The position numbers and the translations under genes were made by a program. Shown one piece after another: positions 49,840 through 58,499 of a stretch of 64,000 nt of DNA. The stretch covers positions 1 to 64,000 of the forward strand of contig DCVT01000044.1 of assembly GCA_002328075.1 (NCBI GenBank). The letters run 5' to 3'. The first letter of the stretch is position 1; each line of letters starts with the position of its first letter. The DNA is from Anaerolineales bacterium UBA2181 (GTDB taxonomy: Bacteria > Chloroflexota > Anaerolineae > Promineifilales > UBA4811). A model generated the notes under the pieces. It saw only the letters and a list, made by a program, of their open reading frames with translations, was not told where the DNA came from and searched no databases.

Positions 49840-51536
49840 TCGCGCGGAATCTCACCCGGCTCGCGAACCGGGGCCAAAATCGGCTCAGATGGCAGCTCGC
49901 CGGAGACCCACACTGGATTGCTGTTGACGCCGTCGCTGGTGAGCGGCCGGCCTCGCTGATCACCCGGCCCCGTGCCGACCAGATACAGGTCACCACCGTA
50001 GACCAGCGCTATCTGGTCCGCCTGAGGAGACCAGGCAACGGGTTGTGGCCTGAGTCCGATCTCGCCGGCTGCCGGAAACAGCGCCCGGCCGTCACTTCCA
50101 TCGCGATCGATGATCCACAAGACATACCGCGATACGCTGCTCTCCAGTGGCTCGTTGGCCTGCAGGAAAGCCACCTGGCTGGCCTGCTCCGAACCCATCG
50201 GCCGCGCGGGGGACCAGGACGGCATTCCCCACATCCCTACTCGCTCCATCAGGGGGACCGAAACCTGGCCCGACATCCCCCACACCCACAAGTCAAAGGC
50301 CGGGCTGTCTTCAGGGGCCTCCCCGCCCACTGGTGGACCGTGGACCACGGCTGCCACGAATTGGCTGTCAGGAGACCAGGCAGGTGTTGGCGTCCAGACC
50401 CATTCGCTGTAAGTGTGATAAACGTCGTGCCGGCCAAGGACTGACAGCTCCCCAGTCCACGTGTCAAGGATACCCACCTGGTCAGCCCGCCCATAGGCGA
50501 CGTACCTGCCGTTCGGAGACCAGGCATAGCGAGCGCCCCACCAGCCATAGAGGCCGCCTGATGAGACTTCCAGCAGCTGTTCAGCCCGGAAACCACTGCG
50601 TTGATCCCAGCGCGCCAGCCATAGGTCGTTGTTGGCTTCCCAGCCGGGCGGTTGGGGAATGGGCACTGCAGTGGAGTAGGCAATCTCGCCCCCTTCGGGC
50701 GACCAATCGGCCCACAGAACGTTCTCCACGCCTGTCGAGATTGTCCGGACTGGACCGGTAGCGCGGGTGGTAGAAACCAACCAAAGGCTGTTGAACGGCG
50801 CCACCATGTTGGTCGCTGGGCCGGAAGCCGGAACCGAGCGGGTGCAAAGTAGGAAACCGCCGTCGGGCGAAAGCGAAAAGACCCGGCCGTCGAGATCGCC
50901 GCTGGTGACAATCGCGTCGCGATACGCCGTGCTTCCGCGCATGATGACGGCGTTGCCACCGCTGATGTATGCCAGGGTACCCAGGATGGAAACCGGCGTC
51001 ACGGTGCCCTTGACGCCGACCATGACGATCTCGGGTAGCGCCGAATCCAGGATCTGACGACGTACCATTCGGCGATCCACCTCGACCCCATCCCGATACT
51101 CGATGCGGTAGACCGCCAGTTCGCTACCCTCTCGTCCGGCCTGCAGCAACCGGCGGTCGCCCTCGGGAAGCCCCTCATTTCGGACAAGCTGCTGTTGAAA
51201 CGGGACAACCGATTCGGCCGTCACGAACTGCTCGATCACCCGAACCACGGTGATCACCATCCCCTCCTCCAGCGGCAGATTCTCGGCCGGGTCCACCTGG
51301 TCCAGCTCGCCCAGGTGAATCTGGACCTCGGCCAGCGCCTGGGATACCGTGGCGGCGTTGGTTGTCAACGTCCGGCGCTCGCCGTCAGCGACAAGGGTAA
51401 TGGTGGCGGGCCCGGACGGGGCAACGGCTAATGGAATAGCTAAACGGGTGCAGCCAGCGAGGAGCCAAAACGTCAAGAAGGCAAGATGCCGCGCGCGCAT
51501 AGGCCAAATCGTACCACTGATTCGAGGCCGGGTCAA
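49836..51536 (-). CDS. Lipoprotein with DUF348/G5-like and TolB-type beta-propeller domains
   Basis: Up to 566 residues. A lipobox 'LLAGC' follows the signal 'RHLAFLTFW'. ATG 51500 would place it normally; 51536 adds 12 residues, and neither has a strong ribosome site. Residues about 45-180 form a DUF348 repeat plus a G5-like segment ('TLTTNAATVSQALAE', 'EGMVITVVRVIEQ'). The rest is a WD40/TolB-like propeller with repeats such as 'WSPEGGEIAYS', 'WSPNGRYVAYG' and 'WSPDSQFVAAV'. It likely binds peptidoglycan or polysaccharide outside the cell. Co-transcribed with the glycosidase-Wzy fusion, suggesting a cell-envelope polymer role. Confidence 0.8.
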   Translation of the reverse strand: MTRPRISGTIWPMRARHLAFLTFWLLAGCTRLAIPLAVAPSGPATITLVADGERRTLTTNAATVSQALAEVQIHLGELDQVDPAENLPLEEGMVITVVRVIEQFVTAESVVPFQQQLVRNEGLPEGDRRLLQAGREGSELAVYRIEYRDGVEVDRRMVRRQILDSALPEIVMVGVKGTVTPVSILGTLAYISGGNAVIMRGSTAYRDAIVTSGDLDGRVFSLSPDGGFLLCTRSVPASGPATNMVAPFNSLWLVSTTRATGPVRTISTGVENVLWADWSPEGGEIAYSTAVPIPQPPGWEANNDLWLARWDQRSGFRAEQLLEVSSGGLYGWWGARYAWSPNGRYVAYGRADQVGILDTWTGELSVLGRHDVYHTYSEWVWTPTPAWSPDSQFVAAVVHGPPVGGEAPEDSPAFDLWVWGMSGQVSVPLMERVGMWGMPSWSPARPMGSEQASQVAFLQANEPLESSVSRYVLWIIDRDGSDGRALFPAAGEIGLRPQPVAWSPQADQIALVYGGDLYLVGTGPGDQRGRPLTSDGVNSNPVWVSGELPSEPILAPVREPGEIPRD

Positions 51537-51744
51537 CGCGCACCGATTCCCGCGCTACGCCGCGGCGCTCGCAGGGAAAAATGAAAACGGAGTAGGTGCG
51601 CACCAAACAGCACGCCAGGCCGCCGGCGCTCCCCTGCCCTGCGGGAAACCTAGGGTGCCGGCCGCCCGCTGCCGGCACACCGTGGCACGAGCGATCTTTT
51701 TCGACTTGGCTAGCTTCCCAAACGCAGGCCCAGACGTCTCGACG

Positions 51745-52191
51745 TTATCTGAGCTCTGACGTACAAAAAGCGCAGCGAGTCGCCTCCTTGTTGATCTCCG
51801 AGAAGCAATAGGGGCATGTGAAAGCTGGTTCCGCAGGGGCAGCCGGCTCCGGCCGCTGCATCCGGTTGACGGCCCGAATGAGCAGAAAGATGACAAAGGC
51901 GATGATCAGAAAACTGATCAACGTATTGATGAACAGGCCATAACTCAGGGCAACTGCGCCCACTTCCTGCGCCTGAGCCAGCGAGGCGTAGGGACCAGGC
52001 ACCGCGCCTTCCTTCAGGATCACAAAGAGGTTGGAGAAATCCACTTTGCCCAGAAGTAGCCCGATCGGCGGCATAATGACATAGTCCACCAGCGCGTTGA
52101 CGATCGCTCCAAAGGCGCTGCCGATGATGATACCCACCGCCATATCCACCACGTTTCCCCGCAGAATGAACGTCTTGAACTCTTTCAACAT
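51745..52191 (-). CDS. mscL: Large-conductance mechanosensitive channel with C-terminal zinc ribbon
   Basis: 148 residues. TM1 with pore constriction 'GNVVDMAVGIIIGSAFGAIV' and TM2 'LINTLISFLIIAFVIFLLIRAV'-type helix define MscL, a homopentameric osmotic release valve. Instead of the usual short cytosolic helix bundle, the C-terminus ends in a rubredoxin-like zinc ribbon with Cys126, Cys129, Cys140 and Cys143. AGGAGGTGTGCT precedes the ATG. It lies 29 bases downstream of glnS on the same strand. Confidence 0.93.
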   Translation of the reverse strand: MLKEFKTFILRGNVVDMAVGIIIGSAFGAIVNALVDYVIMPPIGLLLGKVDFSNLFVILKEGAVPGPYASLAQAQEVGAVALSYGLFINTLISFLIIAFVIFLLIRAVNRMQRPEPAAPAEPAFTCPYCFSEINKEATRCAFCTSELR

Positions 52192-52220
52192 AGCACACCT
52201 CCTTGACTAAAATCGACCGC

Positions 52221-53936
52221 CTACCTCGATTTTAAGGAGCGGCCCGAATTGTCTCCCGCGGAGCGCTCGATCTTGGCCCACGTGTCCCGCAACGATACCG
52301 TCCGGTTTAACACCAATTTGCCGGGTTTGGTGTCCGAGTCCACGCAAAAGTAACCGTTGCGCTCCAACTGATAGCGACTGCCGGCCAACGCTCCGGCCAG
52401 ACCGGGTTCCAGCTTGCATCCCCGCAGAACTTGCAGCGACTCCGGGTTGATGAGGGTAAGGAAATCAACATCTGGATCTTCCAGGGGGTTCTCGCGAACA
52501 AATAGGCGGTCGTAAAGCCGGACCTCGGCGTCAACTGCGTGGGCGGCCGACACCCAGTGAATCGTGCCCCTGACCGCCCGCCCATCGGCCGCCGCTCCTC
52601 CGCGGGTAGCCGGGTCATAGGTGCAGCGGATTTCGACGATCTCTCCGGTTTCGTCTTTGACCACGCCGACACAGGTGACGAAATAGGCATAGCGCAGCCG
52701 CACCTCGCGGCCGGGGGCCAGCCGCCAGTATTTGCTGGGTGGATCCTCCCGAAAATCATCGCGCTCAACATACAGAACGCGGGAGAACGGTACCTTGCGG
52801 CTGCCCGCGGCGGGGTCCTCCGGGTTATTGGTACAGCCCATCTCCTCCACCAGGTCTTCTGGGTAGTTTTCCAGAACCAGTTTGACTGGCCGGAGCACCC
52901 CAAACGCCCTCGGCGCCCGCCGATTCAGGTCCTGCCGGAGCGTGTGCTCCAGCAAACCCACGTCCACCACGCTTTGCGCTTTGGCAACCCCAACCAGCTC
53001 CAGAAACGCCCGGATGGACTCCGGCGTGTAACCACGCCGCCTGAGACCAGAGAGCGTTGGCATCCGTGGGTCGTCCCAACCCGTGACATAACCTCCCTCC
53101 ACCAACTGGAGCAGCATCCGTTTGCTCATCACGGTGTAGTTTAGGTTCAACCGGGCAAACTCGATCTGCCTTGGATGAAAGATCTCCAATGCGTCCAAAT
53201 ACCAGTCGTACAGTGGGCGATGGACCTCATACTCCAGCGAGCACAGGGAATGGGTGATGCCCTCAATCGAGTCGCACTGCCCATGGGCAAAGTCATATGT
53301 GGGGTAGATGCGCCAGGCATCGCCCGTCCGATGATGTCTGTCAAAGAGAATCCGGTACATGACCGGGTCTCGCATCAACAGATTGGGATGGGACATGTCA
53401 ATCTTGGCGCGCAGCACGCGCGAACCCTCCGGGAACTCGCCCGCCCGCATGCGGGCCAGCAGGTCAAGGTTTTCTTCAACAGACCGGTTCCGGTAGGGGC
53501 TCGGCCGGCCCGGCTCGGTCACCGTACCTCGGAACTCGCTCAACGCCTCGCCGCTCAGGTCGCAGACGTAAGCCTTACCCATTTTGATCAGCTTCACCGC
53601 GTACTCGTAGAGCTGCTCGAAATAGTCAGAGGCATAATACTCGCGGTCACCCCAGTCGAAACCCATCCAGCGGATATCCTCGCGGATCGAGTTGACGTAT
53701 TCGACGTCCTCTTTGGTGGGATTGGTGTCGTCAAAGCGCAGGTTACACAGGCCGCCAAAGTCCTCCGCCACGCCAAAATCGATGGTGAGGGCCTTGGCAT
53801 GGCCTATGTGCAGGTAGCCATTAGGCTCGGGGGGAAAACGCGTGTGAACACGCCCGCCAAACCGGCCACTGTAAGTGTCCTGGCTCACGGCAGTGCGGAT
53901 GAAATCACTGTTGGGTGGGGAATTCGTTGTGGTCAT
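52221..53936 (-). CDS. glnS: Glutaminyl-tRNA synthetase
   Basis: 571 residues, class I synthetase. The HIGH motif is 'PPEPNGYLHIGHAKA' and the KMSKS-like motif is 'YTVMSKRML'. The glutamine specificity segment 'DTNPTKEDVEYV' and the C-terminal two-barrel anticodon-binding domain are present. It charges tRNA-Gln directly; presence of GlnRS means this tRNA need not pass through GatCAB. GGAGCGATCAGA precedes the ATG. A tRNA-Gln gene and a hairpin lie directly upstream on the same strand. Confidence 0.97.
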   Translation of the reverse strand: MTTTNSPPNSDFIRTAVSQDTYSGRFGGRVHTRFPPEPNGYLHIGHAKALTIDFGVAEDFGGLCNLRFDDTNPTKEDVEYVNSIREDIRWMGFDWGDREYYASDYFEQLYEYAVKLIKMGKAYVCDLSGEALSEFRGTVTEPGRPSPYRNRSVEENLDLLARMRAGEFPEGSRVLRAKIDMSHPNLLMRDPVMYRILFDRHHRTGDAWRIYPTYDFAHGQCDSIEGITHSLCSLEYEVHRPLYDWYLDALEIFHPRQIEFARLNLNYTVMSKRMLLQLVEGGYVTGWDDPRMPTLSGLRRRGYTPESIRAFLELVGVAKAQSVVDVGLLEHTLRQDLNRRAPRAFGVLRPVKLVLENYPEDLVEEMGCTNNPEDPAAGSRKVPFSRVLYVERDDFREDPPSKYWRLAPGREVRLRYAYFVTCVGVVKDETGEIVEIRCTYDPATRGGAAADGRAVRGTIHWVSAAHAVDAEVRLYDRLFVRENPLEDPDVDFLTLINPESLQVLRGCKLEPGLAGALAGSRYQLERNGYFCVDSDTKPGKLVLNRTVSLRDTWAKIERSAGDNSGRSLKSR

Positions 53937-53973
53937 TCTGATCGCTCCTCATGCCATGCGCCAGCATAGCAAA

Positions 53974-53996
53974 CACCCGGCTTTAGAAGCCGGGTG
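53974..53996 (-). terminator. Hairpin between tRNA-Gln and glnS
   Basis: 10-base-pair stem (CACCCGGCTT with AAGCCGGGTG) and a TAG loop, followed on the minus strand by GTTTGC. The T-run is weak, so it may be a partial terminator, or may separate the tRNA 3' end from the glnS message. Confidence 0.55.
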
Positions 53997-54006
53997 CCTG
54001 ACTGAA

Positions 54007-54077
54007 CTGAGGGACCTGGATTCGAACCAGGAACGACGGATCCAGAGTCCGCTGTTTTACCGTTAAACTATCCCTCA
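54007..54077 (-). tRNA. tRNA-Gln (anticodon CTG)
   Basis: Cloverleaf on the minus strand. The acceptor stem TGAGGGA pairs with TCCCTCA, the anticodon loop CTCTGGA gives CTG, and the T-loop is TTCGAAT. Discriminator is G; no CCA is encoded. It is about 70 bases upstream of glnS, the gene for its own synthetase. Confidence 0.95.
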
Positions 54078-54087
54078 CTATCTGGAA

Positions 54088-54116
54088 ATTCTATCACAGC
54101 CAAGCGTGATTGACAA
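54088..54116 (-). promoter_or_regulatory. Promoter of tRNA-Gln (and possibly glnS)
   Basis: Minus strand: TTGTCA (54116-54111), 17 bases, TAGAAT (54093-54088). Transcription would start about four bases before the tRNA. It lies back to back with the SAM operon promoter; the two -35 boxes are four bases apart. Confidence 0.75.
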
Positions 54117-54119
54117 GTT

Positions 54120-54148
54120 TTGACAGGTTGCTGGGTTTCTGCTAAACT
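54120..54148 (+). promoter_or_regulatory. Promoter of the SAM-cycle operon
   Basis: TTGACA (54120-54125), 17 bases, TAAACT (54143-54148). The start near 54155 leads directly into the SAM-I riboswitch. A second TTGACA at 54110 overlaps the opposite promoter. Confidence 0.75.
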
Positions 54149-54174
54149 TCGCGTGGTTCGTTGAATATGACCAG

Positions 54175-54276
54175 CTCTTATCCAGAGAGGCGGAGGGACC
54201 GGCCCTTTGAAGCCTCGGCAACCAGGTGCAAGCACCCCGGTGCCAATTCCGGCAGAAAGGTTCTGGAAGATAAGAG
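54175..54276 (+). ncRNA. SAM-I riboswitch (S-box)
   Basis: P1 is CTCTTATC with GATAAGAG. The core carries the hallmark AGAGAGGCGGAGGGA, GCCCTTTGAAGCCTCGGCAACC and GGTGCCAATTCC segments. It senses S-adenosylmethionine and here precedes an intrinsic terminator (54292-54324), so it acts by transcription attenuation on adoK-ahcY-metK. Confidence 0.96.
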
Positions 54277-54291
54277 AGCAGGGTACACAAG

Positions 54292-54324
54292 CCCCTTCTC
54301 CTATCTTCTGGGAAGGGGTTTTTT
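54292..54324 (+). terminator. Riboswitch expression-platform terminator
   Basis: Nine-base-pair stem (54292-54300 with 54310-54318) ending in GGGG, followed by six T's (54319-54324). It forms when SAM is bound and P1 is stable. Confidence 0.9.
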
Positions 54325-54365
54325 GTTGCTGGCAAAAGGTCGAAGAATGAAGCGGGTGCCCTTCA

Positions 54366-55349
54366 ATGCGAATCGTGATTTCGGGCTCTATTGCCTTTGA
54401 CTACCTGATGCCGTTCCCCGGCCGCTTTGTGGAGCATATCCTGCCCACTGAAATCGACCATCTGAGCGTCAGTTTTCTGGTGGACACCATGGAAAAGCGG
54501 CGGGGAGGCGTGGCCCCCAACATCGCGTACACCCTGGCTCTGTTGGGCGAGAGGCCGGTGCTGGTGGGAACTGCCGGCGAGGACTTTGCCGACTATCGTG
54601 CATGGCTGGAGAAGCACGGGGTAGACACCTCCGGGGTTATGTTGTTGCCGGATGTCTTTACGGCTTCCTTTTTCGTCACCACTGACCTGGACAACCACCA
54701 GATTGCCACCTTTTACACCGGCGCCATGGCGTACTCGCACCAGATCGCCCTGGCAGAAAGCGCCGGCCGGGACGCGGATCTGGTAGTCGTGTCGCCCGAT
54801 GCTCCGCGGGCGATGATCCAACGCGTCCAGGAGTGTCAGACTCTGGGCATACCTTATTGGTATGATCCCAGCCAGCAGATCATCCGCCTGAGCGGCGAGG
54901 AGTTGGCAGCTGGAATCGAGGGCTGCCACCTGTTGGTGGTGAACGAATACGAGTTTGCCATGATCCGAGAAAAGACAGGTTGGACCGAGGAGCAGGTCCG
55001 GAAGAAGGCAGGTGGGGTGGCCATCACTTTAGCGGAGCGTGGAGCACTGCTGGTCGTCCAAGACGAGGAACACTGGATTCCCCCTGTGCCGCCAAACCCA
55101 ATCGTTGAGCCTACCGGCGCTGGTGACGCATTTCGGGCCGGGCTGTTGCGCGGCCATTCGTTGAACCTGGGTTGGGACATTGCCGGCCGCATGGGCACCC
55201 TGGCAGCCGCCTATGTCCTGGAGCAGACAGGCACTCAGACTCACCACTACACCCGTCAGGACTTCGTCAGTCGGTATCGCGACAACTTTGACGATCAAGG
55301 AGCGTTGGACGTTCTGCTGGAAGGAGAACCCGCATTCCATCCGGCTTAG
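54366..55349 (+). CDS. adoK: Adenosine kinase, bacterial AdoK type (PfkB family)
   Basis: 327 residues. 'SGSIAFDYLMPFPGRF', 'SFLVDTMEKRRGGVAPNIAY', 'GEDFADYRAWL' and 'DPSQQIIRLSGEEL' match mycobacterial adenosine kinase very closely. The PfkB catalytic 'PTGAGDAFRAGLL' holds the base Asp. It phosphorylates adenosine released by SAH hydrolase to AMP. It is the first gene after the SAM-I terminator. The ribosome site before ATG 54366 is weak. Confidence 0.9.
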   Translation: MRIVISGSIAFDYLMPFPGRFVEHILPTEIDHLSVSFLVDTMEKRRGGVAPNIAYTLALLGERPVLVGTAGEDFADYRAWLEKHGVDTSGVMLLPDVFTASFFVTTDLDNHQIATFYTGAMAYSHQIALAESAGRDADLVVVSPDAPRAMIQRVQECQTLGIPYWYDPSQQIIRLSGEELAAGIEGCHLLVVNEYEFAMIREKTGWTEEQVRKKAGGVAITLAERGALLVVQDEEHWIPPVPPNPIVEPTGAGDAFRAGLLRGHSLNLGWDIAGRMGTLAAAYVLEQTGTQTHHYTRQDFVSRYRDNFDDQGALDVLLEGEPAFHPA

Positions 55350-55386
55350 ACCTTCCGCATCAGTACTAGCATCGAGGAGAATCAGT

Positions 55387-56649
55387 ATGCCCGAATACCA
55401 TGTAAAGAACTTGGAGCAAGCACCTGGCGGTCGCCTAAAGATCGAGTGGGCGGCACGCGAGATGCCGGTGCTCAAGCAGATCCGCGAGCGGTTTAGACAA
55501 GAGACTCCGCTCAAGGGAATCCGTATAAGCGGTTGCTTGCACATCACCACCGAGACCGCCAATCTGGCGCACACCCTCCAAATGGGCGGTGCGGAAGTGA
55601 TGTTGTGTGCCAGCAATCCGCTCTCTACTCAGGACGACGCCGCAGCCGCGCTTGTCCACTATTACGAGATCCCGGTTTTTGCCATCAAAGGTGAGGACCA
55701 CCAAACGTATTACGAACACATCCACGCAGTGCTAGACCAGAAACCCCACATCACCATGGATGATGGTGCCGACCTGGTGAGCACGCTTCACCAGGATCGG
55801 ACCGAACTGATCGGCAACATCATCGGCGGGACCGAGGAGACCACCACCGGCGTCATTCGCCTCCGGGCTATGGCCAAGGATGGCGCGCTGCGGTTCCCAG
55901 TGATAGCGGTCAACGATGCTCTGACCAAACACCTCTTTGACAACCGCTATGGTACCGGCCAGTCTACACTGGATGGCATCATCCGGGCCACTAACCTATT
56001 GATTGCCGGCAAGACGGCAGTCGTTGCGGGTTATGGCTGGTGCAGCCGGGGAATTGCCATGCGGGCCAAGGGGTTGGGGGCAAACGTCATCGTGACCGAG
56101 GTGGATCCGCTCAAGGCTTTGGAAGCGGTGATGGATGGCTTCCGCGTGATGCCCATGCTGGAGGCCGCTCCTGTGGGGGACCTGTTTATCACCTCGACCG
56201 GCGACATCAACGTGATTGACACCCACCACATGGAGTTGATGAAAGACGGCGCCATCATGGCCAACTCGGGCCACTTTAACGTGGAAGTCAACATCGAGGG
56301 CCTGCGCAGAATGGCGACGGGTGAGCCCCGCCATGTCCGACCTTTTGTGGAGGAGTTCACGCTCCCCGACGGCCGGGTGCTCTTTCTGCTGGGAGAAGGC
56401 CGGCTCATCAACCTGGCGGCGGCCGAAGGCCATCCGGCCAGCGTCATGGATATGAGTTTTGCCAACCAGTCGCTCAGCGCCGTCCACATTTTCCAGCATG
56501 GCCACGAGCTGGCCCACGCCGTGTATTCGGTCCCCGAATCCATTGATCAGCAGATAGCCCAGCTCAAATTGGCGGCCATGGGGGTCCGAATTGACGGGCT
56601 GACCGAGCAGCAACAACACTATCTGGCCTCGTGGCAGGAAGGGACCTGA
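55387..56649 (+). CDS. ahcY: Adenosylhomocysteinase (S-adenosylhomocysteine hydrolase)
   Basis: 420 residues, without the about 40-residue insertion of longer bacterial enzymes. Motifs 'GCLHITTETANL', 'MDDGADLV', 'NNRYGTGQSTLDGI' (substrate and NAD region), 'VVAGYGWCSRGIAM' (NAD Rossmann) and 'FANQSLSAV' are all present. It splits SAH to homocysteine and adenosine. GAGGAGAATCAGT precedes the ATG at 55387. It sits between adoK and metK. Confidence 0.97.
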   Translation: MPEYHVKNLEQAPGGRLKIEWAAREMPVLKQIRERFRQETPLKGIRISGCLHITTETANLAHTLQMGGAEVMLCASNPLSTQDDAAAALVHYYEIPVFAIKGEDHQTYYEHIHAVLDQKPHITMDDGADLVSTLHQDRTELIGNIIGGTEETTTGVIRLRAMAKDGALRFPVIAVNDALTKHLFDNRYGTGQSTLDGIIRATNLLIAGKTAVVAGYGWCSRGIAMRAKGLGANVIVTEVDPLKALEAVMDGFRVMPMLEAAPVGDLFITSTGDINVIDTHHMELMKDGAIMANSGHFNVEVNIEGLRRMATGEPRHVRPFVEEFTLPDGRVLFLLGEGRLINLAAAEGHPASVMDMSFANQSLSAVHIFQHGHELAHAVYSVPESIDQQIAQLKLAAMGVRIDGLTEQQQHYLASWQEGT

Positions 56650-56723
56650 CCGGGCGCCACCCGGCAGCTGAGGCTTTTTGACCTTGTACCAGCCACCATG
56701 TGTAGAGTATTCAGGAGAGTATG

Positions 56724-57947
56724 ATGAGTGACGCAAGACCCAGTTTTTTCACCGCCCCCAAACTGCTTTTCACGTCCGAATCTGTGACTGAAGGACATCC
56801 AGACAAGATCTGCGATCAGCTCTCGGACGCCATTCTGGATGCAATCATCGCCAAGGATCCAAAAGCCAGGGTGGCATGCGACTGCTGCGTGACCACTGGG
56901 CTGGTGGTGGTCATGGGTGAGATCACCACCGAGACCTACGTGGACATCGCCCAGATCGCACGCAACGTGATCTGCGACATCGGCTACACCCGGGCGAAAT
57001 TTGGCTTTGATGGCGAGACGTGCGGTGTGGTGGTGAGCATCAAGGAGCAATCGGCCGACATTGCTCTGGGAGTGGACAAGGCACTAGAAACCAGGACCGG
57101 CGAGATGAGCGGAAACGAGATCGACGCCATCGGAGCCGGAGATCAGGGAATGATGGTGGGCTTTGCCTGCAACGAGACTCCAAGCCTGATGCCCCTGCCC
57201 ATCGATTTGGCCCACAAGCTGACCAGGCGCTTGGCCAGTGTGCGCAAACTGGGAGTGTTGCCCTATCTCCGGCCGGACGGAAAAAGCCAGGTGACCGTCG
57301 AGTACGAGTACGGAGTGCCGCGCCGGGTGGACAAGATTGTCATCTCCACCCAGCACTCGCCCGATGTGGACCACCACAAGATCGAGGCCGACGTAAGAGA
57401 ACGGGTGATCAAGTACTGCATTCCCAACGGAATGTTGGATGCGCAGACCCTGATCTATGTGAACCCGACAGGTCGTTTTGTGACCGGCGGACCGCAAGGC
57501 GATTCCGGGTTAACGGGCCGCAAGATCATCGTGGACACCTATGGCGGAGCGGCGCGCCACGGCGGCGGCGCCTTTAGCGGCAAGGATCCCACCAAGGTGG
57601 ACCGGTCAGCCAGCTACATGGCGCGATACATCGCCAAGAACGTCGTGGCGGCCGGACTGGCCGACCGATTCGAACTGCAGCTGAGTTATGCCATTGGTAT
57701 GGCGCATCCGCTTTCGCTCTCGGTGGAGACCTTTGGCACAGGACGCATCCCCGATTCGCAGATTGAGCAGCTGATTTGGGAGAACTTTGACATGCGTCCG
57801 GGAGCCATCATTCGTGATCTGGCGCTGCTGCGACCCATCTACCGCGCCACTGCTACCTATGGCCACTTTGGCCGGGACGACATCGACGCCCCCTGGGAGA
57901 ACACCGACAAAGCGGCTGTCCTCCGCGCGGCCGCCAGCCTGGGCTAA
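56724..57947 (+). CDS. metK: S-adenosylmethionine synthetase
   Basis: 407 residues. 'ESVTEGHPDKICDQ', the hexapeptide 'GAGDQG' and the P-loop-like 'GGGAFSGKDPTKVDRS' are diagnostic. It makes SAM from Met and ATP, closing the cycle with ahcY and adoK. ATG 56724 has AGGAGA five bases upstream; the adjacent ATG 56721 is too close. A 13-base-pair hairpin follows the stop. Confidence 0.98.
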   Translation: MSDARPSFFTAPKLLFTSESVTEGHPDKICDQLSDAILDAIIAKDPKARVACDCCVTTGLVVVMGEITTETYVDIAQIARNVICDIGYTRAKFGFDGETCGVVVSIKEQSADIALGVDKALETRTGEMSGNEIDAIGAGDQGMMVGFACNETPSLMPLPIDLAHKLTRRLASVRKLGVLPYLRPDGKSQVTVEYEYGVPRRVDKIVISTQHSPDVDHHKIEADVRERVIKYCIPNGMLDAQTLIYVNPTGRFVTGGPQGDSGLTGRKIIVDTYGGAARHGGGAFSGKDPTKVDRSASYMARYIAKNVVAAGLADRFELQLSYAIGMAHPLSLSVETFGTGRIPDSQIEQLIWENFDMRPGAIIRDLALLRPIYRATATYGHFGRDDIDAPWENTDKAAVLRAAASLG

Positions 57948-57960
57948 CCCGCGGCCGCAA

Positions 57961-57993
57961 CCCGCCTCCCTCTGGTGAACAGAGGGAGGCGGG
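57961..57993 (+). terminator. Hairpin terminator-like element after metK
   Basis: Perfect 13-base-pair stem (CCCGCCTCCCTCT with its complement) around a 7-base loop. No T-run follows, so termination efficiency is uncertain. Confidence 0.6.
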
Positions 57994-58499
57994 TGCACCG
58001 GTTCAGGACCCGGGACGCCGGCCAACCGTGGTTATGCCACCGCCCTTAGGGCCGTTCTGGTGCCGTTTTCGCGCCGCGCTATTCCTGATGCGAGCCAGCG
58101 GTACAAGGTGCCGGGCGAGGTCTGGTCTGACCACGCTCCCCGGCAGACTACCGATCTGATTTTGGGGGGTCGTGCGCCAGATGCTGGAACGCGAGTTCCC
58201 GGTTGCTGGCGCATTGCGCTCTCGGCGGGTGCCTCTCCGTTTGTCATCATAACCAGGACTGAGAGGAAGTGAAGCTGGATGACGGCCACTTGTTGTTGAA
58301 GGCCCTGCATACCCATGGTTTCAGTTCGTGACCCGTTGATATGGTTTACCAAGGCGTTCTGGGCGGAATCCGCGGTGCTCAATATGCGCTGCCGCTGGGA
58401 CCTGGCCTCCCCGGTCGAATCGGCCAGTCAGCGTCTCTTGAGCGCCTTCGATGACCTAGGGCCGCCCGGCCGGCGAGCTGCCGCGCCTGCTGCCTCAGC
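57994..58499. other. Intergenic region, nothing recognised
   Basis: About 500 bases between convergent metK and the sensor kinase. Frames are short and unlike known families. Confidence 0.55.

Noticed and set aside
51655..51678. Eight-base-pair inverted repeat downstream of mscL as a terminator
   Set aside because: The stem is short for such GC-rich DNA and only a weak T stretch follows at a distance, so it is not a confident terminator.
57994..58499. Short frames between metK and the sensor kinase
   Set aside because: Compositions do not look coding, no ribosome sites were seen, and no family was recognised.
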